Below, in pieces: positions 10,773-21,163 of a DNA stretch of 64,000 bases. Origin of the DNA: Rugalucina vietnamica (Eukaryota; Mollusca; Bivalvia; Lucinida; Lucinidae); contig OZ024874.1 of NCBI GenBank assembly GCA_964017185.1, positions 50,310,856 through 50,374,855 of the forward strand, in the 5' to 3' direction. The position numbers were made by a program, and so were the translations under genes. The notes under the pieces are model-generated. The model did not search any database. It had not been told where the DNA came from and saw only the letters and a list, made by a program, of their open reading frames with translations. The first letter of the stretch is position 1. Each line of letters starts with the position of its first letter.

Positions 10773-11124
10773 TAATATTGTGCATAGTCTTTTTGGGTAC
10801 TTGCAATGAGTCTCGTTATATGAATTTACACTTGACTTTACTGCCTTTTCATAGGTGTCTATAAGCATTCTTCTTTTATCATAAGAGGTTGCGCAGTTAA
10901 ACTATCTAATTCGTTTGTTATCACATAAGCAATGAGTGATATGCATGCCTAATAATTATTAAGCTTGCATTGCGTGTATCGCTAGAGATACTGTTTTATT
11001 TTCTGATTATATCATCAGAACTTTATTCGCCATGGAACAATCTGATAGACACAATGCCGCTTCAAGTTACAATAACGCATCATACAAATAATAGAACAAG
11101 GAAGACAGTTCAAAAATACATTAA

Positions 11125-11360
11125 TGAGTCTGTGAATGAGAAAACCAACAATTTAGGGTTCCGACCAGGTCCGACACAAACCGACCTGTACAGTCACAGA
11201 AGACTGCTAGAAGCTTGAAATTCGGATTAAAGAAGAATAGGAATTGTACTATCCATGTAGCGAAACTAAAGGCGCTGATCAGCTGTGCAGTTACTGCACA
11301 GCTGATCTGCGCCTTTGTGTTCGCCCATGCAAATTTTTGGTTTTCCCATGCAGTGGCTCA
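11125..11360 (-). mobile_element. MITE-1 copy
   Basis: The hairpin GATCAGCTGTGCAGTTACTG lies near the right end, so the copy is reversed. The ends are TGAGTCTGTGAATGAGAAAA and the inverse GGTTTTCCCATGCAGTGGCT. Its frame (10970-11218) runs out of the element into flanking DNA and is not a gene. Confidence 0.88.
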
Positions 11361-11607
11361 TTTAGCATTCCAAATAACTTACATGAGTTAATAAAGTGTA
11401 ATGATGACAATATATTTTAGTACAAGCGAAAGCAAAATTCATGATAAATTGCACCACCATATAGAACTACAGTGTACATCGTCTTGGGCAAGGCTAGCAG
11501 CCCATGGCGACTCAAGTTGTACCCGTTTCGACCACACTTGAGCGTTTAAGAAACTTAAAGGAATTAACGATTTTTCTTTTCAGTTCAGAAAATCATAATA
11601 CGTTACA

Positions 11608-12352
11608 GACGTATAGGTTATAACTTGAATGTTATGCGACAGTCTGCATGCTTAGTTTTTAACCCAATCATGGTTGATAACTATGCTGCCTTCTTTAATT
11701 GCACGCCGGTGGGTCGGGCGTCAGACTCTATGATGGGCCCGACTTAAAGCTATTCATTTTAGTTGGTTGGGGCCGGAGCTTCTTGTCTGTTGCTTGGCCC
11801 ACCGGGGTCCAATTGGTGTTTTTCTTTTGCTCCGGAGTTAGTAGGTTATTCGGCGCCCAGGGATCTCCATCGTCGGGCAGCTTACTCAATCTGTGAGTCC
11901 TGGGTTTTGATTCATCAGGATGTTTTTCATGATTTATTTGTTTGTTCTTGATGATTCATTGACTAGTTAGAGATTCACCACAAGGACCAAATAACTAACT
12001 AAATGTTATGAACCACTGCGGAAGCTGAGGGTGGGGTTAGGTACCTGTAAAACCGGTTTTAGCCCGCCAGTAACTTTGTGTTACTGATCGTTCCAAGTCG
12101 ATACTTCTGTAGTGGTTCTTTTTGTTTTATGTCTGGGTGTTTAAAATTTTTGTGCTGTTGGCGACTTATGTATGTTTTCATATTTTTAGTTAAGTCCCAC
12201 CTATTGGGAAAATAGCTGCTCATTCGGCTTACGATATGTTTCATGGTATAAAGTACCTGATTGTTAGTTTGTTTTTTTCCCACCTCGGTTTTTGGAGTGG
12301 GAATCTTTTTCTGATTTCGACTTTTCCTGATCTTTGCCTACTTGTACCTTTT
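11608..12352 (+). mobile_element. R4 repeat, essentially full length
   Basis: It begins GACGTATAGGTTATAACTTG, contains GACTAGTTAGAGATTCACCA and CCACCTCGGTTTTTGGAGTG, and ends in TTTGCCTACTTGTACCTTTT. The same ends bound the reverse copy at 43467-44226. There are no inverted ends. A 65-codon frame (11699-11896) is open also in the reverse copy, but the differences between the two are mostly amino-acid changes, so it is probably not under constraint. The class is unknown. Confidence 0.75.
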
Positions 12353-12690
12353 CCTACGCCGGAGCTCATTCAAATAAAAGCACCTGTAAGAGGTGAACTC
12401 ATGTTTGATCTGCGTCGTTAGAAAACGTGTTTTATGCATATCTCGAATCGGCGTGCGCAGCCACACAAACTTGGCGATTGCTTAAAATTTCAGATTTATA
12501 GTAATTTATCATATTGTCCAGATAGTAAAACAAAAACGCACTTATTAAAGCTGTATGGGGGACAGGCCCGATGCTTTGCTTAAACATGATAATGCAGGCT
12601 CTATTATGACGCGGCTCATTTATTACCTGGAAATATAATGATAGATGAACATTTCTAATGCTTGTTGAGCAAGCATGTTATATTAATATT

Positions 12691-12926
12691 TGAGCCGCCT
12701 CTTGGGAAAACCAACAATCTGCATAGGCGAAAACAAAGGCGCAGATCAGCTTCGTAGTAACTGCGAAGCTGATCAGCGCCTTTGTTTTCGCTACTCGGAT
12801 AGTACAGTTCCTCTTCTACTTAAATCCGAAATTTCAAGCTTCTGGCTCTTTTCTGTGCTTGTACAGGTCGGTTTGTGTCCGATATGTTCGGAAACCACAT
12901 TGTTGGTTTTCCCACGAGGCGGCTCA
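12691..12926 (+). mobile_element. MITE-1 copy, well preserved
   Basis: TGAGCCGCCTCTTGGGAAAA and GGTTTTCCCACGAGGCGGCT form the inverted ends. The hairpin GCAGATCAGCTTCGTAGTAA lies near the left. An open frame across it (ENKGADQLRSNCEADQ...) is just the hairpin translated and should not be annotated as protein. Confidence 0.95.
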
Positions 12927-13249
12927 TTTAACTGCCAAAACTTTCTGGTAGACATAACCCAAAAATATTATACTCGTCAGGTAATGCTTGATTGATGGTT
13001 TGCTTTCGAAGAAAACAGCGGTCTTGCAGTGCAAATAATTTGCAACATACGGGTATTTTCGAACAACAAATGAAGTGTAATTTCTTCCATATGGTGAAAT
13101 TAGCTATACATAACTCCATAGTTGTTTTAATGTTGAGGAATTACGTTAAATAATATCCACCTGAATTAATAACTGTGCGTCATCTACTCATTATTATGTA
13201 TGTTGAAAAATTGAATGTGCAAGTGAAAAAAAAAAAGTTCTTCGCTTCA

Positions 13250-14648
13250 CACTCCCGCTCGCGTAAATGTACTCGCGTATAATACGCGTATAACGCGCGT
13301 ATTACGCACGTAATGCTATTTACGCGCATTCACGCGTAACATACGCGCATTTACGCGTAACGTATCTAATTAATATTCATAAGCAGTGATTAAAGCGTCG
13401 ATACGCATAAGGTTCAGACATTACGCGTATAAATGATCGGCCAATCAGATTGTCAATACGTTTACGCGTATTTACGCGTATCATAAGGGATACAAAAGCT
13501 TAAGTACCTAACGGTTGATTTTATTATAACATCGAAAATAAAGAATGTGCAAGTTTAATGGATTTTATTGATGAAAATTAATGGCGTGAATTTATTCAAG
13601 TATATTGTGAAATTCTTTTATGTGTCTCTGACCCTAATATCAGATTATAACTAGTTTCCGAATGAGTTAAGATTTCGTTCAAAATAAATCGAAATCGAAA
13701 TCGAAAGTTTTTTTACCGTATGATGGTCTCGGGGTGTCAGTGTCCACCGTGTAGCAAATTCTCCTCTTGCCCTGTGGCATGCAGGAGTTAAGCCTATCAA
13801 GTCTGGATACCTGATACAACAACAACAGAGGCAAGTTTTTAGACTTTAAATACTTTTACGTATGATGTTTTAGTTTGCAGGTTCAAGAAGCATTTACTTA
13901 CCCAGTAATCGTCATTATGTCAACATCCAGCCTTCAGTGGAGTGAAACTTCACGCTTTACAGGTAGCCATCATGTTCAGTTCTGCTCAATCTTTAATAGT
14001 CGTAGAGTTCCTCCTCTATTTTGTAGAAGCACCATTATACGGTGTAAGGTTTGTACTTGTTTTTCTTCCACGATTCTTTCTCCTTCTTATACATCTGTTT
14101 TCAATTATCTCAACTGCATCCAAAAGCAAGCGAACACTACAGAAACTCGGTGTCAGATCAGGAACCGATCCAGGGATGAACAGATGCACTGAAAATATTT
14201 CTCATGGGGGCGATCACGGACATGTTATTCGTTCGAGGCAATTCATTTATACCGCAGGACTTAGTTTGAGAAAAGATTAGATAGATCTATTGTTTTAGTC
14301 TAAAGCAAAATCCGTTTTTTTGCTTTAACCATACAAATTCAACATTATTGGCTGATTCATTACGCGTATGTTACGCGTATTCTTTGCGTAAGACTGTTTC
14401 ACTCCCGATTGGTTACAAAAATACGCGTATATACTTAAATATGCGTAATGACTGGCTTTATGAATTGCCAGCTTATTGGTTTAAATCATTACGCGTAATG
14501 TACGCACGTTACGCGCATCATACGTGTAAGAGGAATTGAATTATGATTGGCTATTGAAACATACGCGTATAAATAAGGTGCGTATTACGTGCGTAATACG
14601 CGCGTACGTTACGCGTAATCAATGAGTACATTTACGCAAGCGGGAGTG
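13250..14648. mobile_element. 1.4-kb element with TACGCGTA-rich inverted ends
   Basis: Ends of 25 bp match 24/25 in inverse: CACTCCCGCTCGCGTAAATG at 13250 and its counterpart finishing GCGGGAGTG at 14648. Inside each end, for about 250-300 bp, degenerate TACGCGTAA / TTACGCGTAT units alternate with CCAAT/ATTGG boxes. The middle (13530-14330) is ordinary A/T-rich sequence with one ORF. It looks like a non-autonomous DNA transposon with long subterminal binding-site arrays. No clear target duplication or transposase is present. Confidence 0.8.
13972..14280 (+). CDS. Small ORF inside the TACGCGTA element, unknown
   Basis: From the ATG at 13972 the frame runs about 102 codons to TAG. The first half is strongly hydrophobic, with two possible membrane segments (SLIVVEFLLYFVEAPLYG and FVLVFLPRFFLLLIHLFSII). 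The second half is basic and polar (KSKRTLQKLGVRSG, then HGGDHGHVIRSRQF). GC content and codon pattern look more coding-like than the flanks. CAGGTAGCC just before the ATG resembles a splice site, so it may be a captured exon rather than a complete gene. I do not recognise the family, and a chance ORF cannot be excluded. Confidence 0.3.
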   Translation: MFSSAQSLIVVEFLLYFVEAPLYGVRFVLVFLPRFFLLLIHLFSIISTASKSKRTLQKLGVRSGTDPGMNRCTENISHGGDHGHVIRSRQFIYTAGLSLRKD

Positions 14649-14702
14649 CATGTACTACATGTACATGTAATGTATTAGACTAAATGAATAAAAGAAACCC
14701 AC

Positions 14703-14840
14703 ATGGCGAAGTGCTTCAGTCACTCGCTTAGTAAACCGGAGTCCGATCCCGGGCTTCTAAAGTCTGTCGGTGAGACTTTAAACCGAGGTCCCGTCTCCAA
14801 ACCAAACACATGCAGTACTTAGTTTACAGGTACATGTACA
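14703..14840 (+). mobile_element. tRNA-derived SINE-like sequence
   Basis: The head has an A-box-like TGGCGAAGTGCTTCAGTCAC and a degraded B-box-like GAGTCCGATCCCGGG, about 45 bp apart as in a tRNA promoter. It then continues AAAGTCTGTCGGTGAGACTT and ACCGAGGTCCCG into a unique body. It is not a functional tRNA: the acceptor stem and full cloverleaf do not form. Confidence 0.55.
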
Positions 14841-15080
14841 TAGAGACCATAATGAAGCTAACGTCAACAATTTCAATTCATACATACCATATTGCTTTAG
14901 TCACGTGACAAATTCATGTCACAAAAAGAATTCGGAAACTATTTTGGTAGCTTTATTTAAATAATAGTTAACATACAAACGTATGTCCCAGAGCCAAATG
15001 CCATGAAGCAATCTAGGTCATCTACCTTTATTACGACGCTTCCGTGTCTCTGGCATTGGCATTATCAGATCATCTTATAT

Positions 15081-15318
15081 ATGAGCCGCCTCGTAGGAAA
15101 ACCAACAATGTGGTTTCCGAACAGGTCCGACACAAACCGGCCTGTACAAGCACAGAAGCAGGCTAGAAGCTTGAAATTTCGATGTTAGGTAGAGGAGGAA
15201 TTGTACTATCCGAGTGGCGAAAACAAAGACGCTGATCAGCTTCGCGGTTACCGCGAAGCTGATCTGCGTCTTTGTTTTCGCCTATGCAGATTGTTTGTTT
15301 TCCCACGAGACGGCTCAT
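15081..15318 (-). mobile_element. MITE-1 copy, well preserved
   Basis: ATGAGCCGCCTCGTAGGAAA and its inverse end bracket the body; the hairpin GATCAGCTTCGCGGTTACCG sits near the right end. It is flanked by TATAT on both sides, consistent with a TA target. Confidence 0.95.
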
Positions 15319-15429
15319 ATATTATCAGTCTCGGCACGCAATTGCTGTGTAACCCAGTTAATGCAATTTAATGCCAGAAGCAATTCCAAATATGAAATTA
15401 TTTCTGGCACAAATAGTGAATTCATTGCT

Positions 15430-15658
15430 TTAACCCATATTTGACGAATGGATTCTCCCATCATTATCAATTGGGTAAGTCCACTTTCATTTTAAGGGGT
15501 GTTAGGAGGGACTTTAAAATTTTATTCAATTTTTCGATGAAATTTCTCTTAGCAAACAGAATAGCCCCAGATAGGACGCCGCGTTCTGCGGCGTCACATC
15601 TGGGACTATGCTGTTTGCCTATGTCCCACAAAAAGGACGCCAGGCTTATACGAGTTAA
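15430..15658 (+). mobile_element. MITE-2 copy (TTAA target, piggyBac-like)
   Basis: TTAA borders both sides. The ends read CCCATATTTGACGAATGG and, inverted, CTCGTATAAGCCTGGCG. The core is a long palindrome: GAATAGCCCCAGATAGGACG, GCCGCGTTCTGCGGC, then the inverse arm. No transposase. TTAA plus ends beginning C-Y-C suggests piggyBac-type mobilisation (inference). Confidence 0.9.
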
Positions 15659-15888
15659 TCTAGGTTGCAGCATTGTTGAGGAAAATAATATGCTAATTTA
15701 AGAAAATGAACAAAGGTTCTGAGGTATTTGTGATGAGGTGAGATTACGTAATAGTCGCTTAAAGGTTGGAAGACCCCATTGTCAACAAAAGTGCACTGAA
15801 AACGATTCAAGTTTGCGTCTTTAAGAATTACGGTTTGTTATGGATCAACATTATTGGTAGAAAGACTTGATGAAAAAGAACAAACATT

Positions 15889-16150
15889 ACAAAGCTTGCC
15901 CATGCAATATTCAGAGAATTTATTCGGCTGTAAAAACTGAAAATTTTGTTGGCAAAATTTTGAATTTTTCAATATTTTTGCTAAAAATATTGATTGCGGG
16001 TACCGAGGCGGTTCTAACGAGTACTCGCAATCTATGTTTTGGATTAAAAATAAGAAAAAAAATAGATGTACCCCTACATACCCCATTTTTTCTAAAAAAA
16101 AAGTTGGGTTTAAGCTGGTAAACATTACACGGACATGTGATCCTCTTGAT
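15889..16150 (+). mobile_element. MITE-3 copy, core hairpin reduced to one arm
   Basis: It shows CTTGCCCATGCAATATTCAG, GCGGGTACCGAGGCGGTTCT and AACGAGTACTCGCAATCTAT, and ends ACATTACACGGACATGTGAT. Part of the left arm of the core is missing. Confidence 0.85.
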
Positions 16151-16310
16151 ATACATACATGCATTTCACACGAAACGTAAGCTGAACGGTGTCTTCTGGA
16201 TCGTACGAAAACGGATTTTATTTAATACCATTTATACCAAGAAATATCGCTGCGGATTACAATTATGTAATCAGGCTGTCACTCATGTAGGCCTGTAAGT
16301 TTCTGACAAA

Positions 16311-16546
16311 TGAGCCGCCCCATGGGAAAACCAACAATCTGCATAGGCGAAAACAAAGACGCAGATCAGCTTCGCGGTAATCGCGAAGCTGATCAGCGCC
16401 TTTGTTTTCGCTACTCGGATAGTACAATTCCTCTTCTACTTAAATCCGAAATTTCAAGCTTCTAGCTCTTTTCTGTTACTGTGCAGGCCGGTTTGTGTCA
16501 GACCTGTTCGAAAACCACATTGTTGGTTTTCCCACGAGGTGGCTCA
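16311..16546 (+). mobile_element. MITE-1 copy, well preserved
   Basis: TGAGCCGCCCCATGGGAAAA and GGTTTTCCCACGAGGTGGCT form the ends. The hairpin AGCTTCGCGGTAATCGCGAA shows paired changes relative to other copies. Confidence 0.95.
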
Positions 16547-16771
16547 TGTCTTATATTTAACTAATCGAATAGAAATCCCGTAGCGAAATCATGCTGCGAA
16601 CATAGAGTTCAAACCTTGTAAACCCAGACAGATTCAGTTGGATATGAGGATAACGTCAGTCAAAATAGCCCAGTTACTAGACGTTTAAGACTATTTCACC
16701 GTATGAATAGCAAACTGGAATATATGGCATTATGTACATAAAAAATGTATATAAAAAAAAAAAAAAAAAAA

Positions 16772-16968
16772 ATGAGCCGCGTCACGAGAAAACCAAAATG
16801 TGGTTTCCGAACAGGTTCAACTCAGAACAAGCTGTACAAGCACAGTAGAAAGCTAGACGCTAGAAATTTTGGATTTAGACAAGTAGAGAGATTGTTCTAA
16901 CAAAGGCGCTGATCAGCTTCGCAGTTACTGATCTACGCCTTTGTTTTCGCATCATGATGCGACTCAGA
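16772..16968 (-). mobile_element. MITE-1 copy with half the hairpin deleted
   Basis: It starts ATGAGCCGCGTCACGAGAAA and ends CATCATGATGCGACTCAG. The first hairpin arm AGCTTCGCAGTTACTG is followed directly by ATCTACGCC, so most of the second arm is lost. It lies next to an A-run at 16754-16771. Confidence 0.88.
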
Positions 16969-17020
16969 TGGTTGGGTCCAGAATGATAGATTCAAGCAAT
17001 GGGTTTCACCAGATTCCGTA

Positions 17021-18004
17021 TTAAGGATGTTCGCTGCCAATGAAAAAGTATTCAAACTTTTTTTCTATCCACTCTTTTTTAATTCCAAATTACAACACAA
17101 GACATTTGAAAACAAAATAAGTATAGGGTAGTGTGCATTTTTTCGAGCTACAGGCCTGTGAATGAGACCACTGAACACGTTGCTTTAAATTTAGTAAAAT
17201 TAATTTAATTTTCAATTCTTTGAAACATACCTGTCTTGAACAAAACTACACCTAGAATGCTTTCGAAAGTCATAATATTTACGTAATGCAGACTATTTTG
17301 GACCAAAAGCAATGAAAAATTCGCAACTTGAAGTGGATGACAAAATTTTACGAGTCGTTTTCCAACCCTACCCCCATACTTGAAAAGTCGGAAAAAATCA
17401 ATATTTTGAAATGTGCCAAACCCATATTTGTAGATTCAAACTTTTTCTTGTATTTTCACACAAAATAGAACTTCGTAATATTGTTCGAATAAAAGAAAAA
17501 AATATATAGGGTAGTGTGCATATAAGAGAGAACCAACAACTTGAAAACCGCCATTTTAAGCCTTTTTTGTCTGTTTTGTTTCTTAAAAAGGTACAAGTAG
17601 ACTGTACACTGTTTCTGAAAGCCCATTTCATAAAACCACACAAAATTTTAAAACTAGCACACCAAAGACAGAAAGACCGACTTATAAGACCATATACACA
17701 TATACTGCTGCTAAAATAAACATTGAACTAATGCAATTTATTTGAAGGTGTATAATATTCAAGTTTAATCTACCCTACCCCGTATATTTTACTGACAACT
17801 AAAATTTTCTGAAAAGTTGCAGAAAATGGGGTGAAAAAATGAAGTTCTTTAGATTGACATTTTTCATGGCTCATTCAATGCATATCATCAATATGTATCT
17901 AAATATAAAATATTAGAAAAATATCTGCAACTGTTTTCGAGATATTCAACAAAAGAAAAACCGGAAGTTCCGAAATGTCAAATGTTAGCAGCGAACATCC
18001 TTAA
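17021..18004. mobile_element. 984-bp TTAA-bordered element
   Basis: TTAAGGATGTTCGCTGCCAA at the left is answered by AGCAGCGAACATCCTTAA at the right, so ~16-bp inverted ends sit inside TTAA target sites. Inside, ATAGGGTAGTGTGCAT occurs twice (17126 and 17508) and once in near-inverse (TACCCTACCCCGTATA). The short frames at 17398-17719 show no gene. It is probably a piggyBac-type non-autonomous element. Confidence 0.82.
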
Positions 18005-18241
18005 ATTTTACGAAATGCAGATGAAAAAGCTATGCCGCCAGAATGGCGCAGGAAAATAAGATACATCTGTTCAAAGGCAATATAATTTTATTGCATTTTG
18101 TTTATCATTTTATTTGCTGGAAAATATATTTTACACAACATCAATGCGCTATAAAACAAACTTCCTTCTGGCGGAGTAGCATATCTGCACTCAGTTCTGA
18201 CACTTTAATTCTTATAACGTGTCAAGTTGTGTGCATAATTA

Positions 18242-18266
18242 GGGAGCTGCCATTTGATTTTTATTG

Positions 18267-18315
<49 letters not shown>

Positions 18316-18518
18316 GGGTGCGGGGGGGGGGGGATGGAGGGGGCTGGACGATTTTGGGGATAACAAAAATTCCAGGAGCGAACTTTGCCCGAAAAGAACA
18401 TCTAAGACAGTCTGAGAGTAAATTCTATTGCGCGTATTGTGTTATACATGTATACAAATAAAAAGGATCGCGTCGCGAGTAAAAAAATATCCAGGCCGTA
18501 AATCAAATGGTCGCTCCC
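18242..18518. mobile_element. 277-bp MITE, ends GGGAGC.NCCATTTGATTT, TTA target duplication
   Basis: The inverted ends are GGGAGCTGCCATTTGATTT on the left and AAATCAAATGGTCGCTCCC on the right. TTA borders both sides (18239-18241, 18519-18521), fitting a PIF/Harbinger-type MITE. Inside are a long (GT)n (18270-18314) and a G-run. The (GT)n reads through as CV repeats in ORF finders and is not a gene. Confidence 0.85.
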
Positions 18519-19239
18519 TTATGTGTATTGACTAATTTACCACAAGTCTGAAAGGCAATGATTAAATGTCGACAGTGTACAGTCTGGTGTGGAACAATGA
18601 ATCAGCAGTTACATGTACCAGATTATACTAGGTCAAACAAAACAAACGCCCAACACCCTAACCGCAAACGGGTTTATAAAACGGGGTTATATGCCCTTTA
18701 TTCTCACATTTCAGCATAGCGAAGGCACTGCTTTAACCGCCTGAAATAATGCAAGCAATAGACCCTATGACAGCCATAAACAGACAAACATCCCAACAAT
18801 CAAAACGGGAATGACCTAAACAGCATGGCTAAGTTTCAAAATGCAAATATTGCGCCTATATACAAAGGGGACAGATGTTTCCGAAAATTAATGATTGCCA
18901 TCTTACCAAAGATAACCTTTATAAATACATTGGCATTTATTCTTTATATTTGCTTGTATCGATACATAAAGGGACACGCTGATGACGACACTCTTCGATT
19001 TCCGGATCAAACTACCTTTGCAAAGGATAGACGTTATTCATAAGATGACATTATGTCTGCTCATGATTCTATTAGCTATTCGGACAGATACAGAATTGAC
19101 TAATTTGTCACTTTGACTTATCACGTAACCCGTAGACCTACAGACGACGGATGCAAACTGGCTTGCAGATCAATTTGACGGTTCATTTAGATTGCAAAAG
19201 ATGTATATGTTCTATCATTTGAGCTCTGTTTCATGGTTT

Positions 19240-19345
19240 TACAAACAAAGAAAAATAGGTATACCCCTGTTTTGCAATATAATAATGGGGTATAGTTATG
19301 TGGGGGGGGGGCTTATATTACACGGACGTGTTTCCTTGATGATAC
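19240..19345 (+). mobile_element. MITE-3 right-half remnant
   Basis: AATAGGTATACCCCTGTTTT, AATGGGGTATAG and TTACACGGACGTGTTTCCTT match the right third of the family. Confidence 0.7.
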
Positions 19346-19636
19346 TTTTCTTTATAGAAATAATAGAAATAAAAAAATTAAATCATACACGATAAGTCAC
19401 ACAGTTCTCTCTTTTGTTTTACCATCTTGCACTGGTGTTCTATAAAACGTGAATAAAATGGCTCATAATATGAGAAGTATAAGATTTATACGACAAATAC
19501 TCCATATCTTGTTGAATTGCCAGTTATGAATGAGAGTAAGTTATAAAGATCCGGGGACTTAATAACTTAGTGTTGTTACAGTAACTCGTATACATCAGCT
19601 ACGTTAGTGTGGCGAAGTACACGTGTGGTTTTCATT

Positions 19637-19945
19637 AATTCGAAAACTTGTCCATGCGTGTGGTTTTCATTAATTCGAAAACTTGTCCATGCAATATTCA
19701 GAGTTTTTTTCAGTTGTAAAAATTGAAAATTTCATTGGAAAAATTTCAATATTTTCATTGTTTTATTTGTCTTTGCTCAAAACATTGATTATGGGTACAA
19801 GTTAGAACCGCCTCGCTGGTTCGAACGACTACCTACAATCTAAAAAAAAAAATCTGTAGACCCCTGCAAACCCCAGTTTATATAAAAGTGTGGTTTAATG
19901 GGGTACACATTTCACGAATATGTTTTCCTGATGTTTATTTCGCAC
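19637..19945 (+). mobile_element. MITE-3 copy with duplicated left end
   Basis: The left end CGAAAACTTGTCCATGC is present twice because a 35-bp unit (19623-19657) is repeated at 19658-19692. The core arms (GTTAGAACCGCCTCGCTGGT) and right end (ACATTTCACGAATATGTTTT) follow. Confidence 0.82.
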
Positions 19946-20639
19946 TTGCAAAACATGTTTTATTCTAGTTCAGTATCTAACGTATGAGAGACAGGATCGT
20001 CTTCACAGAAAATGCTCATAAGTTACAAAGTTACACTACCATGCAAGTCATGCCGATTGATGTCTAGCACTTAGACACCCACTATAAGTAATATTACATT
20101 CTTGTGTTTATGATATATCGTCTCAAGATGTGTTCTTATAAAACTCAATGTAATAGAAGTGTCATTGCTTAGAGCACTTTCTTTCAACATTTAATCGGCA
20201 GCAATGATTATACTATGTATACTGAAATACAATACAAATGTACATCTCAGTTGCACTAACACACAGGTATCTGTCCCAATACATGGCTGTTTTATCTCTT
20301 TCAAAAAGTTCATCTAAACATTTTAACAATTTTCTGTCATTTTCTGGTTAATGCCAACTCTTGTTGTAGGCATTAAAGCACGTTTTCCCAAGACATTGTT
20401 AATAAATAAGGCGATGGTGCCAGAGCAAATAACTTTATGTTTCCCGAATATTACCAAAATCTAGCACATTTAAGGCACTAAATATTGAATGTCTTGGCCT
20501 ATAAATCTTCTATGAGCCGTATTTATCGCCAACAAAACATCTGCATGTTACAAAATAATTATTTTTCGCAGCTGTACGATGCGATTTGATCGATTTTGGA
20601 GCAGCAGGAACCGATGAGAATTTGTCAGGTCGTCCATTC

Positions 20640-20925
20640 ACATTACGAAAACTTGCCCATGTAATATACAGGAAATTTTATCGGCTGTAAGAAAATGAAA
20701 ATTTCGTTACAAAAAAAACGTGTTTTTAATATTTTTGCTCAAAACTTAGATTGTGGGTACTCGTTAGAACCGCCTCGGTCGAGGCGGTTCTAACGTGTAC
20801 CCACAGTCTATGTTTCAGATTGAAAATAAGAAAAATATGCATACGCTTGTACGCCCCAGTTTTACTATAAAAAAAAAAGTATGGTAAAAGGGAGTAGACA
20901 GTACATGAAAATGTTTTCGTGATGA
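20640..20925 (+). mobile_element. MITE-3 copy with complete core hairpin
   Basis: It begins CATTACGAAAACTTGCCCAT. The core pairs GATTGTGGGTACTCGTTAGA with its inverse GTTCTAACGTGTACCCACAG across ACCGCCTCGGTCGAGGCGGT. It ends GAAAATGTTTTCGTGATG. Confidence 0.88.
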
Positions 20926-21047
20926 AAAAAGGCCTTTTACTCCGTTGGTGTTGTTATGATGAGGGTATTTCACGTATAATATTTTGATATGAATTAGTCT
21001 CATTTAAGCGTCGATAACTACTAAATGTGATGCTGAATATCACAGGT

Positions 21048-21163
21048 CATGTTACATCATCTAGCGTCAGTGAATACGCGGGCACTGGGTCCCATCTCCC
21101 AATATCCAGTAACAGTTTCACGAAAGTCAGTCTGACATCGTTATGGCTGCTTACTGTGACATT
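21048..21163 (-). other. GC-rich exon-like island, coding strand uncertain
   Basis: On the minus strand, after an AG acceptor-like site (GTCACAG), the frame reads NDVRLTFVKLLLDIG, then RWDPVPAYSLTLDDVT and stop. The plus strand is also open. The rest of 20926-22640 holds no recognisable repeat or gene; a 120-codon frame at 22291-22653 has no domain and runs into a LINE/SINE tail. Confidence 0.22.

Noticed and set aside
11699-11896. 65-codon ORF, open also at 43942-44139
   Set aside because: It lies in R4; the two copies differ mainly by amino-acid-changing substitutions and have no ATG start, so coding constraint is unlikely.
12690-12995. 101-codon ORF reading ENKGADQLRS
   Set aside because: It covers MITE-1 and its hairpin; equivalent frames appear wherever a copy lies, so it is transposon sequence and not a conserved protein.
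13240-13500. CpG island or promoter
   Set aside because: The CpG-rich TACGCGTA words are mirrored at 14350-14640 and bounded by inverted ends, so they belong to a transposable element.
14703-14780. tRNA gene
   Set aside because: A- and B-box-like words are present, but the stems do not pair; better read as the head of a SINE.
18043-18461. Cysteine-valine repeat ORFs
   Set aside because: Translation of the (GT)n array inside the MITE at 18242-18518.
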